DNA of 9,821 nucleotides, from assembly GCA_964463485.1 (NCBI GenBank), contig CAYXDO010000254.1, forward strand, positions 1 to 9,821. The letters are read 5' to 3'. Each line of letters starts with the position of its first letter. Position 1 is the stretch's first letter. Position numbers and translations under genes: made by a program. Positions 4,736-9,821 of the stretch are shown here, in pieces. The stretch comes from CAYXDO01 sp964463485 (GTDB taxonomy: Bacteria > Myxococcota > Kuafuiibacteriia > Kuafuiibacteriales > Kuafuiibacteriaceae). The notes beneath the pieces are model-generated. The model was given only the letters and a program-made list of their open reading frames with translations, was not told the origin of the DNA and did not search any database.

Positions 4736-6433
4736 CTACCGAACGAAATCACCCTTCGCCTGCACCGCGTCGAAGGACAGCCCGAACCTCGCGAGATACT
4801 TTCTGAGTCGGTCCGCGTCGTTGGCCTTGGCCTTCTTGGTTCTCGACGCGGCGAACAAGGCGCGACCCGCGTCCGACAGACTCTTGGCCCGCCGGCAAAC
4901 GGATATCACCTCCTCGAGCTGAACTCGATCGAACGGATCGAGCTCGCGCGCTCGCTCTCCGAGCAACTCGTCGGCCGCTCCGTGGCTATCCGGGAGCTCG
5001 CGGCCGCGGGACGTCGGCGCGGCCTGCCGAGTATGAGTAAGGTTGGTTTCCGACCCTAGTCTGACTTGCCAAGTCTCGTGCAAGCGCGAAGTCTCTTCAC
5101 TCACCGTCGAAAGATCGATTCTCCCTCCGGGCGCGAGCGTCGCCATACGAGTCAGCGACGCGGCGAAGTCTCGGAAGTTGCCAGGCCAGACGGCGCGACC
5201 CGAAGTGGCGAAGCTCAGAAACTCCTCCCGAGCCTCCCGACTCATGGTGACGTTGCGGCGAAGGCGAAGGGTCGTCCGCTCGAGCTCGTATTCGAGGTTG
5301 GGCTCGATGTCTTCGCGCCGCTCCACCAACGACGGCAGTCGAAACGTCCATAAGTCGATTCGTGCGAGCAAGTCTTCCCGAAACTTCCCGTCCCTCACCG
5401 CAGCGCCGAGATCTCGGTTCGTCCCCGCGATCAACGCAAAGTCACTCTTCGACTCCGTGTCCGCCCCGACCGGCAGAAACGTCTTGTCCTCGATCGCTCT
5501 GAGCAGCATCGCCTGCTCGTCGAGCCCGAGCTCCCCGATCTCGTCGAGAAACAGCATGCCTTTGTCGGCTCGCCGCAGGAGGCCCTCTCGAGCCCGCTCC
5601 GCGCCGGTGAAGGCACCCCGAACGTGGCCGAAGAGCGCGCTCATCGCACCCTCGCCCACGAGGGTCGCACAATTCACCTCGACCAACTCACCCTCCACTC
5701 TGCGACGGGACTTTTTGAGCGTGTAGATCCGCCTCGCCAGCTGCGACTTTCCGACGCCCGTCGATCCGGTCAGCAAGATCGGATCGTCGGACGCCAACGC
5801 TACTCGCCCTAAGCGCTCCACGAGGTCGTTGAAGCCGCCGTTTCGAGTGTCGATGCCCGCCTTGAGGATCTCGAGCCCCTCCGCTCGCTCGCGTTCGAAC
5901 CTCGCGGCGATGCGGTCGTACCGCGACAGGTCCAAGTCGATGATCGAGAGCCGGCCGGGCATCGGTGCGTCCTTTGGACCGGGGCTCGTCTGAGCGAGCC
6001 TCGCGGGGAAGTGCCGCGACTCGGTCAGCAGAAACAGGCAGATCTGCGCGACATGAGTACCCGTGGTGATGTGTACGTAATACTCTTCGTCCTCCGGTCG
6101 AAATGGGTAAGCTCTGGCAAAATCCAAGAGCGCCGCGAATACGAGCTCGAAGTCCCACGCGTCGGCGATCTCGACCTCGGTGATTCGCACCTTGGTCTTG
6201 CCCGCTTGCTCGATGTCGTCGGCGACGAAGCGACCCAGCTTGGCGAACTGCCGATCGACGATGAGCTCCAACCGATCGACGGGCAGGTCGGGTTGCTGGC
6301 ACAAGCCCACCGTGGGACGCCAGCGTTCGAACCGGCGGGCTCCCATGTTCCCGTCGAGCACAGGTCCGAGGATACCAAGGGCGACCTTAGGCTTGGGGCC
6401 GCTCGCTGGGGCAGCTTTGGAAGTCCTTGCCAT
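4736..6433 (-). CDS. rtcR: RtcR, sigma-54-dependent activator of RNA repair
   Basis: RtcR senses RNA damage through an N-terminal CARF-like domain and activates sigma-54 promoters of rtcBA (RNA ligase and RNA cyclase). The 565 residues fit the family (about 530), with an extra 15-residue start and a linker near 455-490. The regulatory domain covers about residues 16-200 and includes RWRPTVGLCQQPDLPVDRLE and HITTGTHVAQIC (121-132). The AAA+ core has Walker A GSTGVGKS (223-230), the sigma-54 contact loop GAFTGA (273-278), Walker B MLFLDEIGEL (293-302), the arginine-finger region FREDLLARID (351-360) and WPGNFRD (416-422). The C-terminal helix-turn-helix region is AKSLSDAGRALF with NDADRLRKYLARFGL. 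All motifs are intact. I chose ATG 6433; no strong ribosome site precedes it. No rtcB or rtcA lies in the window and I found no good -24/-12 promoter, so its target must be elsewhere. Confidence 0.95.
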   Translation of the reverse strand: MARTSKAAPASGPKPKVALGILGPVLDGNMGARRFERWRPTVGLCQQPDLPVDRLELIVDRQFAKLGRFVADDIEQAGKTKVRITEVEIADAWDFELVFAALLDFARAYPFRPEDEEYYVHITTGTHVAQICLFLLTESRHFPARLAQTSPGPKDAPMPGRLSIIDLDLSRYDRIAARFERERAEGLEILKAGIDTRNGGFNDLVERLGRVALASDDPILLTGSTGVGKSQLARRIYTLKKSRRRVEGELVEVNCATLVGEGAMSALFGHVRGAFTGAERAREGLLRRADKGMLFLDEIGELGLDEQAMLLRAIEDKTFLPVGADTESKSDFALIAGTNRDLGAAVRDGKFREDLLARIDLWTFRLPSLVERREDIEPNLEYELERTTLRLRRNVTMSREAREEFLSFATSGRAVWPGNFRDFAASLTRMATLAPGGRIDLSTVSEETSRLHETWQVRLGSETNLTHTRQAAPTSRGRELPDSHGAADELLGERARELDPFDRVQLEEVISVCRRAKSLSDAGRALFAASRTKKAKANDADRLRKYLARFGLSFDAVQAKGDFVR

Positions 6434-6530
6434 CGCGCGAGGAGCCTACTGACTCCCTCGCCCGCCGTCGACCTCGACGGCTCTTCCCGCTCGTGCTCGG
6501 GGCCGCATCGAGCGCACGCTTGGGAACCCT

Positions 6531-6536
6531 GGGAGG
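6531..6536 (+). promoter_or_regulatory. strong ribosome site before an alternative greB start
   Basis: GGGAGG ends six bases before ATG 6543, which is in frame with greB. It is stronger than anything before the family-length start at 6633. It would yield a GreB with a 30-residue N-terminal extension (MAALRETCASHPLPRDL...). I still prefer 6633 on homology and on the regulatory-looking repeat at 6552-6575, but this site is the main evidence against that choice. Confidence 0.35.
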
Positions 6537-6551
6537 GCAGCCATGGCCGCG

Positions 6552-6575
6552 CTCCGCGAAACTTGCGCGAGCCAC
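6552..6575 (+). repeat. 24-bp element, copy 1 (before greB)
   Basis: This copy begins CTCCGCGAA and ends TTGCGCGAGCCAC. It matches the element at 7155-7178 at 21 of 24 positions, and all three differences are transitions. Both copies lie in the leader region of a gene on the + strand, 58 and 92 bases before the respective start codons. The core CGCGAA...TTGCGCG is nearly symmetrical. It is a candidate regulator-binding or promoter element. If so, it argues against the earlier greB start at ATG 6543, which would place it inside the coding sequence. Confidence 0.4.
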
Positions 6576-6632
6576 CCCTTGCCCCGGGACCTCCGCCCTG
6601 GCATCTCGGGAGCGGTGGCGACAGGCCGACGC

Positions 6633-7091
6633 ATGATCACCCCAGAGGGGTACCGGCGACACGCCGAAGAGCTCGAACAACTTTGGCGGATCGAACGTCC
6701 CAAGGTCGTGTCGGAGGTCGCGGACGCCGCCGCGCTCGGGGATCGATCCGAGAACGCCGAATACATTTACGGCAAGAAGCGCTTGCGCGAGATCGACAAA
6801 CGCATCGAGTTTCTCTCCAAGCTGATCGGGAGCTTCCAGGTGATCGAGCCAGCCAAGATGGCTTCCGATCGGGTGCGGTTCGGGGCCCAGGTCGACGTCG
6901 TGGACGGCGACGGAGAACAGAAGACCTATCAAGTGGTCGGCCCCGACGAGTCCGACCCAAAGCTCGGTCGAATCTCGACAGAGTCGCCGATCGCCCGGGC
7001 GCTGATGGAAAAGCGCGTGGGGGACGTCGTAACCGTGGTTCGTCCGGCCGGAGAGCTCGAGCTCGAAATACGCGGGATTCGGTACGCTTGA
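6633..7091 (+). CDS. greB: transcription elongation factor GreB
   Basis: GreB enters the secondary channel of RNA polymerase and stimulates cleavage of backtracked RNA. The protein of 152 residues (158 in E. coli) has the N-terminal coiled coil with LWRIERPKVV and LGDRSENAEYIYGKKRLREI, then D. The acidic tip residues are Asp37 and Glu40. The C-terminal FKBP-like domain (about 78-152) includes VRFGAQVDVV, ISTESPIARALMEKRVGD and the closing strand EIRGIRY. LWR-ERP and KKRLREID favour GreB over GreA. ATG 6633 fits the family start but has no clear ribosome site. ATG 6543 has a good one (GGGAGG at 6531-6536) but would add 30 residues of non-homologous sequence; GTG 6615 is a third option. It is transcribed away from rtcR and looks monocistronic. 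Confidence 0.93.
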   Translation: MITPEGYRRHAEELEQLWRIERPKVVSEVADAAALGDRSENAEYIYGKKRLREIDKRIEFLSKLIGSFQVIEPAKMASDRVRFGAQVDVVDGDGEQKTYQVVGPDESDPKLGRISTESPIARALMEKRVGDVVTVVRPAGELELEIRGIRYA

Positions 7092-7123
7092 ACGGCCTGG
7101 GCTCGCGTCTCTGGTTCCCTTTC

Positions 7124-7142
7124 CGAAATCACGAATTTCGTG
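7124..7142. repeat. overlapping inverted repeats after greB
   Basis: Two symmetries overlap: CGAAAT (7124-7129) with ATTTCG (7135-7140), and CACGAA (7130-7135) with TTCGTG (7137-7142) around one T. The AT-rich core contrasts with its surroundings, 33 bases after the greB stop. It could be an operator for the following operon or part of a greB terminator, though no T-run follows. Confidence 0.3.
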
Positions 7143-7154
7143 CCGACGTGGCGC

Positions 7155-7178
7155 CTCCGCGAAGTTTGCGCGAGTCAC
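7155..7178 (+). repeat. 24-bp element, copy 2 (before the PEBP operon)
   Basis: This copy begins CTCCGCGAA and ends TTGCGCGAGTCAC; it differs from copy 1 at 6552-6575 by three transitions. It lies 92 bases before the PEBP start codon. The two elements suggest shared control of greB and the PEBP operon, or a small repeat family. Confidence 0.4.
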
Positions 7179-7195
7179 ATGCGCCGTTGTTTTGT

Positions 7196-7219
7196 CTCTC
7201 CCGATGCCGCGCGGGAGAG
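7196..7219. repeat. 8-bp inverted repeat before the PEBP operon
   Basis: CTCTCCCG (7196-7203) and CGGGAGAG (7212-7219) are perfect complements with eight bases between them (ATGCCGCG). TACAGT at 7220-7225 directly follows and could be a -10 element, which would make the repeat an operator in the promoter spacer. The lack of a T-run argues against a terminator. Confidence 0.4.
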
Positions 7220-7269
7220 TACAGTAGGCCATGGCTACCCCAGTTCTCAGTCTACTCGTGGAGGTCATG

Positions 7270-7743
7270 ATGAGTCTGACGCTGACTTCGAGCCACTTCG
7301 TCGATCAAGGCGAGATCCCAAGAGTCCACACCTGCGAGGGCGACGATGTCTCGCCTGCGCTCGCTTGGTCCGGAGTTCCAAAGGACGCCAAGAGCCTCGT
7401 GTTGATCGTCGACGATCCGGACGCCCCCGATCCGAGGGCCCCCAAGATGACCTGGGTTCACTGGGTCCTCATCGACATCCCGCCCTCGACGACAGGCCTC
7501 GACGGCGGCGTCAAGAAGCTGCCTCCAGGCACGCGGGAGGGGTTGAATGACTGGAAGAAGACCGGCTACGGGGGCCCGTGCCCACCGATCGGTCGTCATC
7601 GGTACGTGCACAAACTTTATGCTCTCGACATCGTGCTCGGGCTCGAACGGCCCACCAAGGCTCAGGTCGAGGTCGCGATGAAGGGGCACATTCTCGCCGA
7701 GGTCAAACTCACCGGGACGTACCAGAAGGGAGTCAAGAAGTGA
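7270..7743 (+). CDS. YbhB/YbcL-family PEBP (Raf kinase inhibitor-like) protein
   Basis: This 157-residue protein has the length of E. coli YbhB (158). It shows the family signatures: VSPALAWSGVPKDAKSLVL (27-45), the anion-site motif DDPDAP (48-53), WVHWVLIDIPP (62-72) with His64, and GYGGPCPPIGRHRYVHKLYALD (99-120). In eukaryotes PEBPs bind phospholipids and inhibit kinases; the bacterial role is not settled. ATG 7270 is preferred because GGAGG at 7260-7264 lies five bases upstream. ATG 7231 would add 13 residues that do not fit the family. No signal peptide is present, so a cytoplasmic location is likely. Its stop overlaps the start of the next gene (GTGA at 7740-7743), so the two are probably cotranslated. 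Confidence 0.92.
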   Translation: MSLTLTSSHFVDQGEIPRVHTCEGDDVSPALAWSGVPKDAKSLVLIVDDPDAPDPRAPKMTWVHWVLIDIPPSTTGLDGGVKKLPPGTREGLNDWKKTGYGGPCPPIGRHRYVHKLYALDIVLGLERPTKAQVEVAMKGHILAEVKLTGTYQKGVKK

Positions 7744-8645
7744 CGTCGAGCTTCGCGATCGTGCTGTTGCTCGCGAGTCCCTTCTCCGATCCACCGAGCT
7801 TCACGCCCGCGTTCCTGTCCAAAGCCCCGAAGACCGTCCCCACTCGCGTCGTCTCGGTCGCGCCGAGTACGACCGAGCTGGTGTTCGCGCTCGGTGAAGG
7901 CAAGCGCGTCGTAGGCGTCTCTCGCTTCGATGACTATCCACCGGACGTCGGGAAGCTCCCCAAGGTGGGTGGGTTCCTCGATCCGAGTATCGAAGCGATC
8001 GTGGGCTTGTCTCCGGAGTTGGTCCTCGCCGTCCCCAACGCCGCGAACCGACCGATCCTCGAGCGCATCGACGAGCTGGGAATTCCGGTGCTGGTGGTCC
8101 CCGGAAATGGGTTTTCGGACGTGACTCACGCGGCGAGGTCGATCGCGGCGGCGCTTGGGGGTGGAGCGCCTGCTCGCGCGGAGGCGCTGATCGAGTCGCT
8201 GTCGAAGCGAGTGTCGGCGGTGGAAGAGCGCTCGAAGGCACGTGCTCGGCAGCGCGCGGCTTTTCTGTATGACGCCGCGCCGCTGATCCTGGCTGGGCCG
8301 GGGTCGTTCGCTCACACTCTGATGAGTATGTTGAATCTCGAGAACGTGGTGAAGATTCAGGAGGCCTATCCCAAATACAGCCTCGAGCAGCTCGTCGCTG
8401 ACGCTCCCGACGTGGTGCTCGACGCTTCCCACATCGCAAACGAGGCGATCGTGAGACGACTCGCCGCCACGCCTGCCGGCAAGAGTGGATCGATCCGACG
8501 ATTTGCCGACGGAGCCCTTCTTCGCGCCGGCCCCCGTATCGCGGACGCCCTCGAGGAGCTCGAACGCGCGGTCTCTCGAGAGACCGCGCGCACGGTGGAC
8601 ACGGTGGACGTCGGGAAGGGAAAGTCGGACACTCGTCGGCCGTGA
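7740..8645 (+). CDS. BtuF-like periplasmic cobalamin/metal-chelate-binding protein
   Basis: The protein of 301 residues belongs to the helical-backbone receptors (Peripla_BP_2) that deliver B12, haem or iron chelates to ABC importers. RVVSVAPSTTELVFALGEGK (36-55) is the classic start of the first lobe. VVGVSRFDDYPP and LPKVGGFLDPSIEAIVGLSP (73-92) match BtuF proteins closely, followed by PDLVL-type PELVLAV. The second lobe has FLYDAAPLILAGPGSFAHTL and YSLEQLVADAPDVVLDAS. The GTG start at 7740 follows AAGGGAG at 7726-7732. It yields a short hydrophobic N-terminus (FAIVLLLASPF) that resembles a signal peptide but has no leading Lys or Arg, so export is uncertain. No permease or ATPase partner is in the window. 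The last 20 or so residues, encoded by a palindrome and tandem 9-mers, look added. The stop overlaps the lipoprotein start. Confidence 0.85.
   Translation: MTSSFAIVLLLASPFSDPPSFTPAFLSKAPKTVPTRVVSVAPSTTELVFALGEGKRVVGVSRFDDYPPDVGKLPKVGGFLDPSIEAIVGLSPELVLAVPNAANRPILERIDELGIPVLVVPGNGFSDVTHAARSIAAALGGGAPARAEALIESLSKRVSAVEERSKARARQRAAFLYDAAPLILAGPGSFAHTLMSMLNLENVVKIQEAYPKYSLEQLVADAPDVVLDASHIANEAIVRRLAATPAGKSGSIRRFADGALLRAGPRIADALEELERAVSRETARTVDTVDVGKGKSDTRRP
8565..8590. repeat. 26-bp perfect palindrome in a coding 3' end
   Basis: The left arm CGCGCGGTCTCTC (8565-8577) is the exact complement of the right arm GAGAGACCGCGCG (8578-8590), with no spacer. It encodes residues 276-284 of the BtuF-like protein. 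In RNA it would form a very stable GC-rich stem 52 bases before the lipoprotein start codon. Possible roles are mRNA processing, attenuation between the two genes or a protein-binding site. Confidence 0.8.
8591..8608 (+). repeat. tandem 9-mer directly after the palindrome
   Basis: CACGGTGGA occurs twice in a row (8591-8599 and 8600-8608), starting at the base after the 26-bp palindrome. In the protein it gives RTVDTVD near the C-terminus. Because the unit is a multiple of three, copy number could change without breaking the frame. Confidence 0.7.
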
Positions 8646-9676
8646 CGCGCGACGCCCCGTCCCCGAAAGCTTGCCGAGTCCTTTCTGGAGTTGCCGTGTC
8701 GTTCGCGCTCACGGGCTGCGGCGCTGCGTTTCAAACTGCCCTCGGGTGGAGCTCCGTCGAGTCGCGCACGGTTCAGCGCCGACAAGACGTCGCGATCACC
8801 ACGGAGCTCGAGGGGGCGGTCGTTCAGCGTCGTGGTCCAGACGGTGTGCTCTCCACCCTCGGGCGCGCGCCGCTCGCCGATCACGTCGAATATCCGGTCA
8901 CCGAAACCTACGAAGTCCCAGACCCGCGCTGGCCGTTCTGGGTCGGCGTCAGCGTGGATCTCATCAGCTACGGCACCCCAGTCCTCGCTTCGACCGCGAG
9001 CGGCGAGAGCTTTGGCGCTTTGTTCGGCGCGTTCCTCGGCGTCACGCTCGCCGCCGATCTCATCGCCTACCTCGTCATGGGGACCGACGGCGAGCGGTTG
9101 ACCAAGGCAGAGCCCCTCAATGGATCGAGCGCGTTCGTCTACTCGGCGCTCGGCGCCGACGGTCGGGCGGTGGGTGAGCAGGTCGTCCGCGTCCCCAAGG
9201 AATCCAAGGCGCACATCATCTCGGTGGCTTCCGGATCTCCTTTGGCTCCTGCAGCGTCGTCGGAGCTCCGAATCCTCGCGGTGATGGAAGTCAGCGATGC
9301 GGGTGGCATCGAGACCAGCCTGCGCAAGAGCATCACGGACCAACTCAGGGTGACTTTGGCTGCTCGAGGATTCCGGACCGTCGACCGCGGCGCCCAAGAG
9401 AAGGCGCTCGCAGAGCAGATCCGGGAGCTGAAAAAAGAGAGTTACGAGTCATGTTACGACGCCTCGTGCCAGATCGAGCTCGGGCAGGCGCTCGCGGCAA
9501 CTCACATCGTGCGAAGCCAGATCACCCGTTTTGGATCGGCGTGTGTCCTGATGGCAGAGATGATCGATTTGCGGGCAGAAGTCACCGTGGGCGCAGCCTC
9601 GGCGACCGGCGACTGCGCTCCGGAGCGATTCATCGAGCTGAGCGAGCGAGTGGGTAAAGAGATCGCGGTGAAGTGA
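8642..9676 (+). CDS. lipoprotein of unknown function with two membrane-like segments
   Basis: The 344-residue protein starts at GTG 8642, overlapping the previous stop. RVLSGVAVSFALTGC ends in a lipobox (LTGC, Cys26), so it should be a lipid-anchored envelope protein. Residues 30-95 are polar and end with EVPDPRWPFW. Residues 98-147 contain two hydrophobic stretches separated by STASGESFG, possibly a hairpin. The C-terminal half (about 208-344) reads ELRILAVMEVSDAGG, SITDQLRVTLAARGFRTVDR, then ESYESCYDASCQIELGQALA and RSQITRFGSACVLMAEMIDL. This resembles the penicillin-binding-protein-activator or TolB-N-like domains that myxobacteria use in many lipoproteins, with the C-Y-D-x-x-C-Q-x-E-L-G signature. 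Cysteines 271 and 276, and 301 and 325, may form disulfides. The function is unknown. It is the last gene of the PEBP operon. Confidence 0.8.
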   Translation: MTRDAPSPKACRVLSGVAVSFALTGCGAAFQTALGWSSVESRTVQRRQDVAITTELEGAVVQRRGPDGVLSTLGRAPLADHVEYPVTETYEVPDPRWPFWVGVSVDLISYGTPVLASTASGESFGALFGAFLGVTLAADLIAYLVMGTDGERLTKAEPLNGSSAFVYSALGADGRAVGEQVVRVPKESKAHIISVASGSPLAPAASSELRILAVMEVSDAGGIETSLRKSITDQLRVTLAARGFRTVDRGAQEKALAEQIRELKKESYESCYDASCQIELGQALAATHIVRSQITRFGSACVLMAEMIDLRAEVTVGAASATGDCAPERFIELSERVGKEIAVK

Positions 9677-9703
9677 GCGGGGCGTCTCCCTTCGCGGAGG
9701 TTG

Positions 9704-9821
9704 AGCTTCGCGGACCCCTGGGAGCGCAGGCATCTTGCCTGCGCCTAAGCTTCGCGGACCCTGGGAGCCTGCGCCTAAGCTTCGCGGACCCCTGGGAGCG
9801 CAGGCATCTTGCCTGCGCCTA
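9704..9821. repeat. tandem 44-bp hairpin repeats, three copies at the window edge
   Basis: Two identical 44-bp units (9704-9747 and 9778-9821) begin AGCTTCGCGGACCCCTGGGA and end TGCCTGCGCCTA. Each contains GCGCAGGCA, TCT, TGCCTGCGC, a perfect 9-bp stem with a three-base loop (9724-9744 and 9798-9818). The middle copy (9748-9777) is only 30 bp; it has lost one C and 13 bases covering the left arm and loop. A fragment of the unit start (CTTCGCGGA, 9690-9698) lies just before. The array reaches the last base of the window and probably continues. It resembles extragenic hairpin repeats rather than CRISPR, because the units abut without spacers. It may also serve as transcription end for the lipoprotein operon. 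Confidence 0.85.

Noticed and set aside
6011..7270. 419-codon + strand open frame
   Set aside because: It is antisense to rtcR and then out of frame across greB; low-complexity Arg-rich translation; both real genes have clear domains.
8366..9397. 343-codon minus-strand open frame
   Set aside because: It is antisense to the BtuF-like gene and the lipoprotein gene, which have clear signals and coupling.
9704..9821. CRISPR array
   Set aside because: The units are directly abutting, with no unique spacers, and the middle copy is a deletion derivative.

Overview
The window is high-GC DNA with strong G/C bias at third codon positions. It has many tightly coupled genes (4-base ATGA or GTGA overlaps), an RtcR-type sigma-54 activator, a cysteine-rich secreted protein and a lipoprotein of a kind common in myxobacteria. 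A myxobacterium-like (Myxococcota/Polyangia) host is the best guess. This is an inference from style; no rRNA or other marker gene is present.

Left third (about 1-4118): a gene graveyard around a defence-type operon. It starts with an unrecognised, possibly membrane-protein fragment. Next is the 3' half of a thiol peroxidase gene with an in-frame TGA and a terminal frameshift, then an orphan coding scrap. A toxin-antitoxin pair follows: the antitoxin is split by a one-base frameshift, and the PIN toxin is cut off after about 59 residues. The toxin fragment runs directly into an internal piece of a DUF1156-type protein, whose stop overlaps the start of an intact ABC/AAA_21-like ATPase (363 aa). 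The ATPase overlaps a small intact protein with a PD-(D/E)xK-like nuclease motif (167 aa). Its stop touches the start of a DUF499-type gene that has lost its middle, including the P-loop region, and its end. DUF1156 and DUF499 proteins are known to me as large partners in anti-phage loci. Here both large genes are wrecked while the two small genes between them are open.

Middle (4119-7091): a secreted six-cysteine protein converges on rtcR, the sigma-54-dependent regulator of RNA repair. No rtcB or rtcA is visible in the window. Transcribed away from rtcR is greB, the transcript-cleavage elongation factor.

Right (7092-9821): an apparent three-gene operon with two GTGA overlaps. It encodes a YbhB/YbcL-type PEBP protein, a BtuF-like periplasmic metallo-cofactor-binding protein and a lipoprotein. 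The second gene carries a 26-bp perfect palindrome followed by a tandem 9-mer near its 3' end. The window ends in a tandem repeat of 44-bp units, each with a 9-bp hairpin that the middle copy has lost.

Two related 24-bp elements lie in the gaps before greB and before the PEBP gene. A palindrome sits inside the putative promoter of the toxin-antitoxin pair. No tRNA, rRNA, CRISPR array or transposase was seen.
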